Of a DNA stretch of 64,000 nt, positions 22,734 to 38,031 are shown piece by piece (position 1 is the stretch's first letter; each line of letters starts with the position of its first letter). The notes below the pieces were generated by a model. It worked only from the letters and a program-made list of their open reading frames with translations, was not told where the DNA came from and did no database searches. Origin of the DNA: Clavaria fumosa (taxonomy: Eukaryota > Basidiomycota > Agaricomycetes > Agaricales > Clavariaceae); the NCBI GenBank assembly GCA_951802425.1, contig OX637806.1, positions 744,001 through 808,000 of the forward strand, read 5' to 3'. A program made the translations under genes and the position numbers.

Positions 22734-23952
22734 ATGAACTCGCTCAAGACGACTGACATATTCAATGTATCTGGCAAAATTGTGCTGGTCACTGGAGGCT
22801 CGCGGGGTATCGGTAAGATGGTGAGTATATTATGATGGTGAAATTCCTGCTGGTCTCACAGCGCGTGTAGATTGCCGCCGGTTTCGTCGCGAACGGGGCC
22901 AAAGTGAGTTCCCCTTTCTTGTCCTCTTTGCTATTACACACTGAACCTTCTGTTCTTCGCGTACTCGGCCGCATGTTTTGTGCAGGTCTACATTTCTGCT
23001 CGTTCCAAGCAAGCTTGCTCCGCCACAGCGGCTGAGCTTACATCCCTCGGACCCGGGATATGCATATCTATACCTGCTGATCTCTCGAAGCTCCAGGAAG
23101 TCGAGAGACTCGCGGAAGAGCTCGCGCGCAAGGAGAAGATGCTCCACGTCTTGGTAAACAACGCTGGCGCTACTTGGGGCGACGGCATCGACAAGCACCC
23201 AGTCAGTACTGCCATCAGCGTAGTTCTTTTGAATGTTTTGTTTAGGATTCACCCTTTCCAGGATACCGCGTTTACGAAAGTGATCACTCTGAATCTCCAG
23301 CATCTATTTGCTCTCACGCAAAGACTGCTTCCTCTGCTCCGAGCTGCTGCGCTACATGGTGGGAAGGAATTTGAGGCGCACAATGACCCCGCTCGAATCA
23401 TCAACGTTGGTACCCCTTTTCCCTTTTGTAAATAAAGCATTGCTGAATTATTTTCTTTTTGTAAAAAAAAATCTGAAGATTGGTTCAGTTGAAGGACTCA
23501 CTGTGCCCCACCACGAGACATATGCGTATGCTGCTTCGAAAGCAGCACTGCATCATCTCAGCCGTTTGTTTGCGGGACGACTAGGTTGGGAAGGCATCAA
23601 CAGCAATACGATCGCTTGTGGTCAGTCGTTCTCCGTCGACATCTTTGAGCTTTCAAACGAACTGACATGCACCGCCGTTGCACAGGGCCTTTCCCAAGCA
23701 AGAGTAAGCCGCCTCTCACTCCGTTTCGTCAGCTTGTAGGTGACATGACGGAACACAGTGACGGCAGTCGTCATTAAGACAGAAGCAGACTTCCTCATCG
23801 GAAAAAACCCGTCTCAGCGCGTGGGCACAACAGAGGACGTCGCCGGCACGGCCCTGTTTCTCGCCAGCCGCGCAGGAGCGTACGTGAATGGCGCAACTAT
23901 CACTCTCGATGGTGGCTCTGTGGTAGCAATGCCCCGTCCTAGCAAGCTGTGA
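22734..23952 (+). CDS. Short-chain dehydrogenase/reductase
   Basis: Exons 22734-22820, 22871-22903, 22986-23201, 23262-23405, 23479-23620, 23686-23703 and 23759-23952 give 277 residues. Classical SDR signatures: cofactor site VLVTGGSRGIGKM, structural VNNAGATWG, catalytic Ser in RIINIGSVEG, and YAASKAALHHL with the Tyr/Lys pair. The end is LDGGSVVAMPRPSKL. The pattern resembles the 3-oxoacyl-reductase or gluconate-dehydrogenase type of NADP(H) enzyme; the substrate is not deducible. Exon 6 is only 18 nt and encodes most of GPFPSK. The fourth donor is gttggt, which is needed to keep the canonical NIGSVEG. Confidence 0.92.
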
Positions 23953-24163
23953 AGCGCGTGACGTTCACGACAATGCGAGTAGGCTGGTCACGGCGCAGGC
24001 TCATACATTTCACACTCCTTGTCCAATTCCCTGGTTCCTTAAATCTTGCTTCTGCGGGTTGAATTATCGTTGTAGACCATATCCCGTATAATTTCATTAT
24101 GCCGGAGCAGTACATATGCATCGAGCATACAGCGAGTACACCTAGTTCTGTCTGGACACATCC

Positions 24164-27665
<3,502 letters not shown>

Positions 27666-27816
27666 GATGGATGTAGACCGTGAAGGAGGCGTGACTATGA
27701 GTGTGACTGATCGCGTTTTATGCACGTGACTAGCGGTACATCCTTTTTTTAAAGCATGGAGCCTTACAGACGAGCTAGCATCCACTTCAAACCCGCCAAT
27801 GATGGGGAAAAATGTG

Positions 27817-30476
27817 ATCAATCCCGCAACCTTTTAGCGACCCTCACGGCGTCTCCCATCTCCCTCACATCGTGCACCCTAATCGCTTGTATTCCTTGTT
27901 GCCACAACGGCCGCCGTCGCAAATATCCGTTCTTTCAGTTGAGTTTCCCTGCCCGTGTAGCCGGACTCAGGGTCTTTCTCGGAGAGGATTGAACCCAAGA
28001 ACCGCTTGCGAGACGCTCCGACCAGCTGAGGAAATCCCGAAAGAGGATTCTTGCGACACTCCAGACGCGTGCCGCAAAAGTGTAAGATTTCCTTCCAAAT
28101 TCTTGCTAAACCCGATACCAGGATCCACAAAGACCAACCACCGCCTCACTCCTCCCTTGCCCTTAACCACGCGGTTCACTTTTTCTCCTAGCTCAGCTCG
28201 GACGGCATCTATCGGACTTGCTAGACCATAATTCGTATTGGCGGTTGCTTCTCCACGCGAGTGCATGAGTATGACAACAACCCCAGTCGCACGTGCCAGC
28301 GCCTTCATCGCTTCCAGGTGGTCCCATGCTTCCTGCGTCGATGGATATGAATGCAGGCCGGTGAACGCGTACACGTCATTGATGCAGTTCGCTCCAGCGT
28401 CAATCGCCGCCCTCGCTACCTGCTCCTTGAAGGTATCGATGCTGATTAACGTCTGGCCCACACCCGATCCGTCCTCGCGTAATGCCTTCAGGATGGGGAC
28501 GACCCTCTTTCTCTCCTCACACTCCGTAACAAATGCCGCGTGTGGCCGCGTGGAATACCCACCAATATCGATGATTGACGCGCCGTCTCGTACTGCAGTG
28601 CGAGCATACGCCAGTGCGGTGGGAATCGTATCATGTTCGCCGCCGTCAGAAAGAGTCTGGTGTGACATTGAGGGTGGCCATGATGTATGTTTTCGACGAT
28701 ACAGTCGAGGGTAAACATGCAAATGACCAGTAGGATGCTGTGGGAGCAACTGGCATTCCGCGAGAAGAGGAAGGTGGCGTAAAGGGATGTTTGGGGAATG
28801 GCATCACTTTTTTCATCGGCCAAGCCTTTCCCTCAGCTGAAGTCAGTCTGAGAAGCAATGTTTCCACGGATTGCCCAAGAACTGGGTGAATATAATCCGG
28901 AACCATGCTAAACAAAGCATTAACGGCGTATTCAGCGCGATCGAGTCGGAGAGACTAATACCAACTCATTCAAAGGCCTCAACACAGATACCCTCTCCGT
29001 CATTCCTGGGTGGGGCAAGACTAGCTCGTCCTCTAGATTGTCCAGCCCGTTCTCATCTCTGGTGGCCGAGTATCGACAACTTCCGCCTCACAACAGATCA
29101 AATCCAGATCTATGGCTCGCGGACCGAAATGCACGGAGGGTGCTTGGCCGATAACGGACCCGACAGCCTTTAGGAGCTTGAGGAGAGCTTGCGGGGCAAT
29201 ATTTGTTACGATCTAAATACCTCGCAATATTTGTTACGATCTAAATACCTCAAAGGCGACGGTGGAATGTACAAAAAATCATTTTGACGTCTCTGGCGTC
29301 AAATGAACACATACTAGAAGCACAATTAATGAAGTCTGGTTGATCGGTCACGTACATTGCCGAGGTCTCGTACATGAAACCAGTGTCGACGACGGCGAGT
29401 TCAGGGGTATTAGGACTGTCTGATAGTGTAAGTAAAAAATATTAGATATCAGAGGAGCTGAAATAATGAAGGAATCACCATTTACTTCCAACGGGAAAGA
29501 CTCAGGTTGCTCAAGCAGTCGCAGGGCGGACTCAATGTGAGCAAACCGATCACCCAAATTCGACCCAAGGGCAACGATAGCTCTACTCATCCCATCCGCG
29601 CTAGGGGGGCCGTGCACGAAGCCAATCGGAGTCGATATCCGTCTGTAGTCGCTGCCACGGCGGGTGATTTCCAGCTCGGGTGACCGTGCGAGGCGTGGCG
29701 CAGTCAGCTTCGCGACCCGCACCGTGACAACGTCAGTGTCGCACGAGCCGGCGTGTTCCAGAGTCACTCCTGCTAAAAGACGCAAGTGCTTCGAGCGTGT
29801 TGTAAGATGTCGTTTAGACGTCCTAACCAGAATAGGAAAGCTCAATGTGGTGGGAGACAGAGATCGGCAAGACACCCACAGTATAGCTGTTTTCAACTAG
29901 CTTCCCGTAATCAATATCTGGGCGGGAGCCCAACAGTGAAGACCGCGCCAGAGAAATGTTGATGGCCACAGGCTGCTTTTCCTCGGGTTCGCGAGAATTA
30001 ACCCCGAATATGATATTACACGCGAGATCATCCACCAAGAGGTGTTGTGCAAGGACCGTCCGACAGGCATCCTGGCCCTGCGTGCGGCGAGAGCATATTC
30101 TGACCGATTTGGTGTGTAAAGATGCATTGACCTGAGTGACCACAAATTCAATTTCCTGTACTGAATCCCCCTTCACGATATCGAATGCCACGTCAAACGC
30201 GCGATCCAACAGCTCGTGCAGGGACTTATACGATTTCCCATTTATGGCGTTGAACAAGGCTTCGGTAACAAGACTGTAGTCTAGCGTATTCGGCTGGTCT
30301 AGACTGTCGGAGATGATGATCTGACTGATATCTCGAGGAATGGATAAGGAGAAAAGGACGAGCTGGGGAGCTGATGCAGAATCGTGAAGACAAATCGATG
30401 AATAGACTAGCTAATGCACACCTGCAGCATCAAGAACAACAGAGAGGGAGATGTCATGAGCATGAATCTTATCCAT
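27817..30476 (-). pseudogene. FOL1 pseudogene (copy 1)
   Basis: Aligns along its full length with the intact FOL1 at 33445-36117 but carries several lesions. A CAA-to-TAA nonsense codon lies at 29815-29817. There is a 2-nt deletion near 29775 and a 1-nt deletion near 29045 in the HPPK part. A 2-nt deletion near 28650 breaks the frame between TPDSF and SDGGEH. Two 11-nt deletions near 28061 and 27902 break the dihydropteroate synthase C-terminus, and a further 7-nt deletion lies near 27822. The start codon and first exon (MDKIHAHDISLSVVLDAA) survive. Copy 1 therefore cannot encode a full trifunctional enzyme, although it keeps the ancestral promoter side. Confidence 0.9.
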
Positions 30477-31070
30477 GAGAGGTCGAGGTAATTGTGGGTT
30501 CCGAGGATGAGGAACAATTTCTGAGGCCTCCGCCCCATCACATAAGTGGCACACAGTTGAGACAGGACCATGCCTTTCCGCACTGCTTGCCTCGCCCTTC
30601 CAGCTCAAGGTATCCCAGTGTCGGTATGCACTCCGTGCCCCTGCTCAGCCGAAACGCTTTGACTCTTTCAGTTCTTTCCTGCTCGTCACGAGTAAGTGCC
30701 CCTTAGGCACTATGCTTGTTCTGCACAAGGGAGAGAAGCAAAGGCAGGGAGAGGAGGCACGGCAGAAACAGGGTGCAGAATGGCGGAGAGGGTGAGGCCA
30801 CCCCTAGATGCGCATCTCAACGCCATCCACTCGCTAAACACTCACCTAAGGTTCCCAACATTTTGCTCACCCTCTTTCTAGTTCTTTGACCCTCCCACCT
30901 CTCCCTCTCTTTGCGTTTGCATTGTTTGCATTTGCTCGCTGTGTTTACGTAGCACCTTAGTTCTGTTCCTATGTACTGTAGCCCTTCCTGGTCGGGTGTG
31001 TGACAAAAGCGGAGGACCTTCTCCTACATTTATCCACACAGCCACTTCCACGCCAAGGACAAAACCACGT
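30477..31070. promoter_or_regulatory. FOL1-EMC2 bidirectional intergenic region (copy 1)
   Basis: 594 bp between divergent starts. It is the only full-length version in the window; copy 2 retains under 50 bp. Pyrimidine-rich stretches lie toward the EMC2 start. No TATA box was assigned. Confidence 0.6.
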
Positions 31071-32257
31071 ATGGATCTTGCAGCGGCTCTTCAACGACTT
31101 GCCACATATCGTGCCCACAAGACTCGGGCGTCTCAAGAGACATTTGAATGTGGTCTGGTCGTCTTGGAAAACAATGGAGTATGGAAAATGGGCAACCAAG
31201 GTACGACTCTTTGTTTTGATCTCTGCATTCTCAACGACTTGGCTGACGCTTTGCCAGGATGGGATTTTTTGGAGCAGTTGGCATTAGCTTCGATAGATGT
31301 TGGGCACATCGAAGTTGCTGACGTGCGTACGCCCACCAACTCTGGATCTCTGGTTGCATTGAATCATTCTCGATCGGACACTACAGCGTTGCCTGCAGAT
31401 CCTCACAGACAAGTTTCCGGATTCGCCGCGCGTCGACTGCCTAAGAGGTATCAGGGTAGAAGCGACAGAGTCCCCACAAACTGCTCTCGCGTTTTATTCG
31501 GACTTGCTAGCAGCCGACGAGACACAAGCGGTACGTAAGCGTTACGCCACCTCGCCCACCAGACTCACCCAGACTTCTTTTCCCAGGCAGTATGGAAGCG
31601 CAAAATATCCGTGTTACGACGGATGGGATCAGTTGAACTGGCGGTGAAGGAGCTCAACCAATTCTTAGAAGCATTCTACACGGACATTGAAGCTTGGCTA
31701 GAGCTTGCGGATATCTATTCGTCGTGTTGTCAGTGCGTAGGACTTCGCATTCACGTTCATTCCTTCCTCGACTGATATAGCTTTATGCTCCAGATTTACC
31801 CTCGCGCTGCAAGCTCTCTCACACGCGATGCTCCTCACCCCCAAAAATCCGTACCACGCTCTACAAGCAGCAGAGACCGCATACACCGCGGGCGACATCA
31901 CCCTTTCAATCAAAATGTTCTTCCTCGTTATCGAAATGATTGACGACGCAGCAATATCAAAAACAGCGCCCATTGGCATCTTAATTCGAGCGTGGTACGG
32001 TGTGCATTTGGTGCGGACGCTCGTGCTTTTTTCTCCCGTTCTTTCGCCGTCCTGATCTTGCACGGGCTTAGTCCGCGAACCGCCTAGCCAACGACGAGCG
32101 GCTCTCGTCGACCTCGGCATCGCAGACGCCAGCGCCGAAACGCCTCGATCTCATCCAGGGGATCGCACAGGAGAGGCTACGGAGCGCGTACGATTCGATC
32201 TCGGCGAATGTGGACGCCAGGAGTCGAGCTCTGACATGGTTAACCGACACTTCTTAG
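31071..32257 (+). CDS. EMC2: ER membrane protein complex subunit 2
   Basis: Exons 31071-31200, 31258-31322, 31387-31530, 31587-31732, 31794-32010 and 32072-32257 close in frame to 295 residues, the normal EMC2 size. TPR-type helical repeats are seen in [73 protein letters not shown], then [14 protein letters not shown] and [20 protein letters not shown]2 is the soluble cytosolic scaffold of the EMC insertase, which places tail-anchored and polytopic proteins in the ER membrane. This is the intact copy: start codon and splice sites are preserved, unlike the copy at 36164-37342. Confidence 0.92.
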
Positions 32258-32924
32258 ACAGAGACGCCGTGGTTACGTGCGAGAGCTTTTCGCTTATAAT
32301 TTGGGTTGAGCGGTTGTTGGAATGCTGTTGCTAATGCTACCAGAACGCCCGCAGGTCGTCCATTCCCGCTACTGGCGCATGTATCTGTGCGCGGTTGGAA
32401 AGCCTGCAGTGACGCTGCAGATTTGCCAAGGACGCTTCGGTCTTTGCCGCCCTCGAATCGAATGTAGCACAAAATGGATCTAATTTGTGGTTTGAGTGTG
32501 AGAAAGGGAGTGTGGCGTAAGCGAACCTGCCAGGCCCTGCCAAGCAGGCAAAGAGCCACTCCAAATCCCAACAGCAATCAAGCCATTTATCCATTACACA
32601 TCTCCTTGGTTTCACCACAATGCAAAACAGGAGCTTGTATCACCAACAAGTTCAATGCTTTGATATCAGCACTTGTCAAGGCTCATTACCAGGATTACAG
32701 AAAAAGTTACAGAGGCTGAGCAGACTACTTCAGAAGCCAATCTCAAGTATGAATTGCTACATACAGAGTCTGACAATGCTGCCGAAAATTCTTGGCAAGC
32801 TCTTGCATGCAAGCAAGTGGAATTAGATTCTATTCTTGCCATGTATCAACTGAAAATTAATAGAATTACTGGTCAATGACATACATATTGAGAGTGCACT
32901 GTGCCTGCTTTCTGATGGATTTAT

Positions 32925-32985
32925 TGAACATGCAACTATGCCTCATATCTGAAACTTTCAGATATGAGGCATAGTTGCATGTTCA
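32925..32985. repeat. Perfect palindrome, 30-bp arms, 1-base loop
   Basis: Arms begin tgaacatgcaactatgcctc and pair perfectly with the right half around a single C. It shares its last base with the next palindrome. Confidence 0.85.
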
Positions 32986-33023
32986 GCCAGAAATACTAGT
33001 CTTGAAGACTAGTATTTCTGGCT
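32985..33023. repeat. Perfect palindrome, 19-bp arms, 1-base loop
   Basis: Left arm agccagaaatactagtctt, then one G, then the exact reverse complement. It directly abuts the 61-bp palindrome. Confidence 0.85.
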
Positions 33024-33444
33024 GGTGAGGCAGCTGCTTGAGCCAACCCAAATAGCTAATAACAAGAAGACATCTCTGTGCCTGTACAGACCAAATCATC
33101 CCCTCACCCTTCCTGCTTCACCTTGGACAAATCAATGATGCCAACACTGGAAGAGCATGAGTGGTGTTTGACATTACTGTACCATTTAAGTCAATTGACC
33201 TGGCATGTGTCATGCCCCCCTCAAATTTGGTCAATTGTTCACCTTGTAACACATCACATAGCCAATGGTCAATTTGTGGGACCAAAACTTTTTTTACCAA
33301 ATTAGGTTTGCTGCAGGATCTTGTTGAGAATTTTGAAAGCCATGGTGGTCAATTTTTGTGGGTGTACTCTTTTTTAAAACATGGGAGCCTTACAGACGAG
33401 CTAGCATCCACTTCAAACCAACCAACTGATGGGGGAAAATGTGA

Positions 33445-36117
33445 TCAACCCCACGCCCACAACCTTTTAGCGACCCTCACGACGTCTCCCATCTCCCTCA
33501 CATCGTGCACCCTGATCGCTTGTATTCCTTGTTGTACGGCGCATGCCATAACGGCCGCCGTCGCAAATATCCGTTCTTTCGGTTGAGTTTCCCTGCCCGT
33601 GTAGCCAGACTCAGGGTCTTTCTCGGAGAGGATTGAACCCAAGAACCGCTTGCGAGACGCTCCGACCAGCTGAGGAAATCCCGAAAGAGGATTCTCGCGA
33701 CACTCCCGCGTCAGCTCAGACGCGTGCCGCAAAAGTGTAAGATTTCCTTCCAAATTCTTGCTAAACCCGATACCAGGATCCACAAAGACCAACCACCGCC
33801 TCACTCCTCCCTTGCCCTTAACCACGCGGTTCACTTTTTCTCCTAGCTCAGCCCGAATGGCGTCTATCGGACTTGCTAGACCATAGTTCGTATTGGCGGT
33901 TGCTTCTCCACGCGAGTGCATGAGTATGACAACAACCCCAGTCGCACGTGCTAGCGCCTTCATCGCTTCCAGGTGGTCCCATGCTTCCTGCGTCGGTGGA
34001 TATGAATGCAGGCCGGTGAACGCGTACACGTCATTGATGCAGTTCGCTCCAGCGTCAATCGCCGCCCTCGCTACCTGCTCCCTGAAGGTATCGATGCTGA
34101 TCAACGTCTGGCCCACACCCGATCCGTCCTCGCGTAATGCCTTCAGGATGGGGACGACCCTCTTCATCTCCTCACGCTCCGAAACAAGTGCCGCGTGTGG
34201 CCGCGTGGAACACCCACCAATATCGATGATTGACGCGCCGTCTCGCACTGCAGTGCGAGCATACGCCAGTGCGGCGGGAATCGTATCATGTTCGCCGCCG
34301 TCAGAAAAAGAGTCTGGTGTGACATTGAGGGTGGCCATGATGTATGTTGTCGACGATACAGTCGAGGGTAAACATGCAAATGACCAGTAGGATGCTGTGG
34401 GAGCAACCGGCATTCCGCGAGAAGAGGAAGGTGGCGAAAAGGGATGTTTGGGGAATGGCATCACTTTTTTCATCGGCCAAGCCTTTCCCTCAGCTGAAAT
34501 CAGTCTGAGAAGCAATGTTTCCACGGATTGCCCAAGAACTGGGTGAATATAATCCGGAACCATGCTAAAACAAAACATTAACGGCGTATTCACCGCGATC
34601 GAGTCGGAGAGACTAATACCAACTCATTCAAAGGCCTCAACACAAATTCCCTGTCCGCCATCCTTGGGTGAGGCACGACTAGCTCGTTTTCTAGATTGTC
34701 CAGCCTGTTTCTCATCTCTGGTGGCCGAGTATCGATAACTTCCGCCTCATAACAGATCAAATCTAAATCTATGGCTCGCGGACCGAAACGCACGGAGGGT
34801 AGTCGGCCGATAACGGACTCGATAGCCATTAGGAGCTTGAGGAGAACTTGCGGGGCGATATTGGTTTCGATCTAATTACCTCAAAGGCGACAGTGGAATG
34901 TACAAAAATTCATTTTGACGTCTCTGGCGTCAAATAAACACATACCAGGCAAGCACAATTAATGAAGTCTGGTTGGTCGGTCACGTACATTGCCGCGGTC
35001 TCGTACATAAAACTAGTGTCGACGACGACGAGTTCAGGGGTATTAGGACTGTCTGATAGTGTAGGTAAAAAATATTAGATATCAGAGGAGCTGAAATAAT
35101 GAAGGAATCACCATTGACTGCCAACGGGAAAGACTCGGGTTGCTCAAGCAGTCGCAGGGCGGACTCAATGTGAGCAAACCGATCACCCAAATTCGACCCA
35201 AGGGCAACGATAGCTCTACTCATCCCATCCGCGCTAGGGGGGCCGTGCACGAAGCCAATCGGAGTCGATATCCGTCTGTAGTCGCTGCCACGGCGGGTGA
35301 TTTCCAGCTCGGGTGACCGTGCGAGGCGTAGCGCAGTAGGCTTCGCGACCCGCACCGTGACAACGTCAGTGTCGCACGAGCCGGCTCGTTCCAGAGTCAC
35401 TCCTGCTATAAAAGACGCAAGTGCTTCGAGCGTGTTGTAAGATGTCGTTTGAACGTCCTAATCGGAATAAGAAAGCTCAATGTGGTGGGAGACAGAGATC
35501 GGCAAGACACGCACATTGTAAATGTTTTCAACTAGCTTCCCGTAATCAATATCTGGGCGGGAGCCCAACAGTGAAGACCGCGCCAGAGAAATGTTGATGG
35601 CCACAGGCTGCTTTTCCACGCGTTCGTGAGGATTAACCCCGATTATGATGTTACACGCGAGATCATCCACCAAGAGGTGTTGTGCAAGGACAGTCCGACA
35701 GGCATCTTGGCCCTGCGTGCGGCGAGAGCATATTCTGACCGATTTGGTGTGTAAAGATGCATTGACCTGAGTGACCACAAATTCAATTTCCTGTACTGAA
35801 TCCCCCTTCACGATATCGAATGTCACGTCAAACGCGCGATCCAACAGCTCGTGCAGGGACTTGTACGATTTCCCATTTATGGCGTTGAACAAGGCTTTGT
35901 TAACAAGACTGTAGTTAACCGTGTTCGGGTGGTCTAGACTGTCAGAGGAGATGATCTGACTGATATCTCGAGGAATGGATACGGAGAGAAGGACGAGCTG
36001 GGGAGCTGATGCAGAATCGTGAAGACAAATCGATATCGATGAATAGACTGGCTAATGCGCACCTGCAGCATCAAGAACAACGGAGAGGGAGATGTCATGA
36101 ACATGAATCTTATCCAT
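33445..36117 (-). CDS. FOL1: Trifunctional folate synthesis enzyme (DHNA/HPPK/DHPS)
   Basis: Exons 33445-34564, 34624-34871, 34946-35052, 35112-35457, 35515-36005 and 36063-36117 close in frame to 788 residues. Two FolB-like dihydroneopterin aldolase units fill about residues 1-215. The HPPK domain has ALGSNLGDRF (267-276) and RFGPRAIDLDL (361-371). The dihydropteroate synthase domain has TLNVTPDSFSDGG (about 494-506), DIGGCSTRP, DPGIGFSKN and GASRKRFLG. The enzyme carries out consecutive pterin steps of folate synthesis, and its last domain is the sulfonamide target. One donor is gttggt, needed to give RPLNDMVPDYIHP. This is the only intact FOL1 in the window, yet the ancestral upstream region has been deleted, leaving under 50 bp before the EMC2 pseudogene. 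Confidence 0.93.
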
Positions 36118-36163
36118 GAGAGATTTTTCCACACAGCCACTTTCACACCGAAGGACAATATAG

Positions 36164-37342
36164 TATCATCTTGCAGCAGCTCTTCAACGACTTGCCACAT
36201 GTCGTGCCCACAAGACTCGGGCGTTTTAAGAGATATTTGAATGCGGTCTCGTCGTCTTGGAGAATAATGGAGTATGGAAAATGGGCAACCAAGGTACGAC
36301 TCTTTGTTTTGATTTCTGCATTCTCAACGACTTGGCTGACGCTTTGCCAGGATGGGATTTTTTGGAGCAGTTGGCATTAGCTTCGATAGATGTTGGGCAC
36401 ATCGAAGTTGCTGACGTGCGTACGCCCACCAACTCTGGATCTCTGGTTGCATTGAATCATTCTCGATCGGACACTACAGCGTTGCCTGCAGATCCTTACA
36501 GACAAGTTTCCGGATTCGCCGCGCGTCGACTGCCTAAGAGGTATCAGGGTAGAAGCGACAGAGACCCCACAAACTGCTCTCGCGTTTTATTCGGACTTGC
36601 TAGCAGCCGACGAGACACAAGCGGTACGTAAGCGTTACGCCACCTCGCCCACCAGACTCACCCAGAAGACCTCTTTTCCCAGGCAGTATGGAAGCGCAAA
36701 ATATCCGTGTTACGACGGATGGGATCAGTTGAACTGGCGGTGAAGGAGCTCAACCACTTCTTAGAAGCATTCTACACGGACATTGAAGCTTGGCTAGAGC
36801 TTGCGGATATCTATTCGTCGTGTTGTCAGTGCGTAGGACTTCGCATTCACGTTCATTCCTTCCTCGACTGATATAGCTTTATGCTCCAGATCTACCCTCG
36901 CGCTGCAAGCTCTCTCACACGCGATGCTCCTCACCCCCAAAAATCCGTACCACGCTCTACAAGCAGCAGAGACCGCATACACCGCGGGCGACATCACCCT
37001 TTCAATCAAAATGTTCTTGCTCGTTATCGAAATGATTGACGACGCAGCCATGTCAAAAACAGCGCCCACTGGCATCTTAATTCGAGCGTGGTACGGTGTG
37101 CATTTGGTGCAGGCGCTCGTGCTTTTTTCTCCCGTTCTTTCGCCCTCCGGATCTGGCACGGGCTTAGTCAGCGAACCGCCTAGCAAACGACGAGCGGCTC
37201 TCGTCGACCGACGCCAGCGCCGAAACGCCTCGATCTCATCCAGGGGCTCGCACAGGAGAGGCTACGGAGCGCGTACGATTCGATCTCGGCGAATGTAGAC
37301 GCCAGGAGTCGAGCTCTGACATGGTTGACCGACACTTCTTAG
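36164..37342 (+). pseudogene. EMC2 pseudogene (copy 2)
   Basis: Homologous along its length to EMC2 at 31071-32257. The start is destroyed: ATGGATC has become ATCATC with one base lost. A CAA-to-TAA change at 36237-36239 ends exon 1. A 12-nt in-frame deletion is present in the last exon. Splice signals downstream are still recognisable, so the loss looks recent. Its body now occupies the place where the upstream region of the intact FOL1 would be. Confidence 0.88.
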
Positions 37343-37664
37343 ACTGCGACGCTTTTTGCTTGTAATTTGGGTTGAGGGGTTGTCGGACTCGGAGTCAAGT
37401 CGCCGGCGTGTTGGAATGCTGTTGCTAATGCTACCAGAACGCCCGCAGGTCGTCCATTCCCGCTACTGGCGCGCATGTATCTGTGCGCGGTTGGAAAGCC
37501 TGAGTGCAGATTTGTTTCAGAGTTTGCCAAGGACGCTTCGGTCTTTGCCGCCTTCGAATCGAATATGGATCTAATTTGGTGTGTGAGCGTGAGAAAGGGT
37601 GTGTGGCGTAAGTGAACCTGCCAGGCCCTGCCAAGCAGGCAAAGAGCCACTCCAACTCCCAACA

Positions 37665-38031
37665 AAACAGTGCACCCTAAATCAGACACCGCTGCTGGAG
37701 AGGCTTCGGGCCGATACGGGTCTGATTGTTGCACACGACTATCACGCTGAACATTACCAAACTTAACGCCGACCATTTTTTCGCAGAGTGCACAAGGCCA
37801 ACCAAACACTATGGCAACGTCTGATCTGCCAATCCCATTCCGGGTCGATAGCCGAATTCTAAGCTGGGACAACTGACACAGAGTCTCTAGACTTGAACTT
37901 GAGGGGATGGCGTATAGACTATGTGCGTTGACCAACTTTCTTGGCCCTTTCTCTCTCATCGAAATCAGTAATAGACGTAATCAGGGTCCAAGCACAAAAA
38001 TTCAATTCGCGTCGCTGGATAAATAATTCTG
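37665..38031. other. Intergenic before SSP2
   Basis: No supported gene. A - strand open frame (37339-37959) overlaps the end of the duplication. A hydrophobic segment in it (GVALCLLGRAWQV) recurs in copy 1 near 32540, but the frame is not kept between the copies. Confidence 0.4.

Larger units (their letters stand above)
27743..32573. repeat. Tandem duplication, copy 1 (FOL1 pseudogene + EMC2)
   Basis: This 4.8-kb block is nearly identical to 33367-37664 in direct orientation, with scattered substitutions and small indels. It contains a decayed FOL1 (-), the full intergenic promoter, an intact EMC2 (+) and about 300 bp downstream. The left edge lies at a T-run and the right edge at cccaaca. 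Confidence 0.93.
32574..33366. other. AT-rich spacer between duplicated copies
   Basis: 793 bp absent from both duplicated blocks and compositionally like the AT-rich right end of the window. It contains two abutting perfect palindromes. A short frame ending near 32878 (QALACKQVELDSILAMYQ) is protein-like but unidentified. It is probably mobile-element debris. Confidence 0.55.
33367..37664. repeat. Tandem duplication, copy 2 (FOL1 + EMC2 pseudogene)
   Basis: Direct repeat of 27743-32573, about 530 bp shorter because the FOL1-EMC2 intergenic region is deleted at about 36121. It contains the intact FOL1 and a dead EMC2. Confidence 0.93.

Noticed and set aside
31828..32055. Independent small ORFs within EMC2
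   Set aside because: They are single exons of EMC2 reading into introns.
37339..37959. 206-codon - strand frame after the EMC2 pseudogene
   Set aside because: The frame is not kept in the duplicate copy at 32.3-32.6 kb; only a short hydrophobic segment is shared, so coding is unproven.
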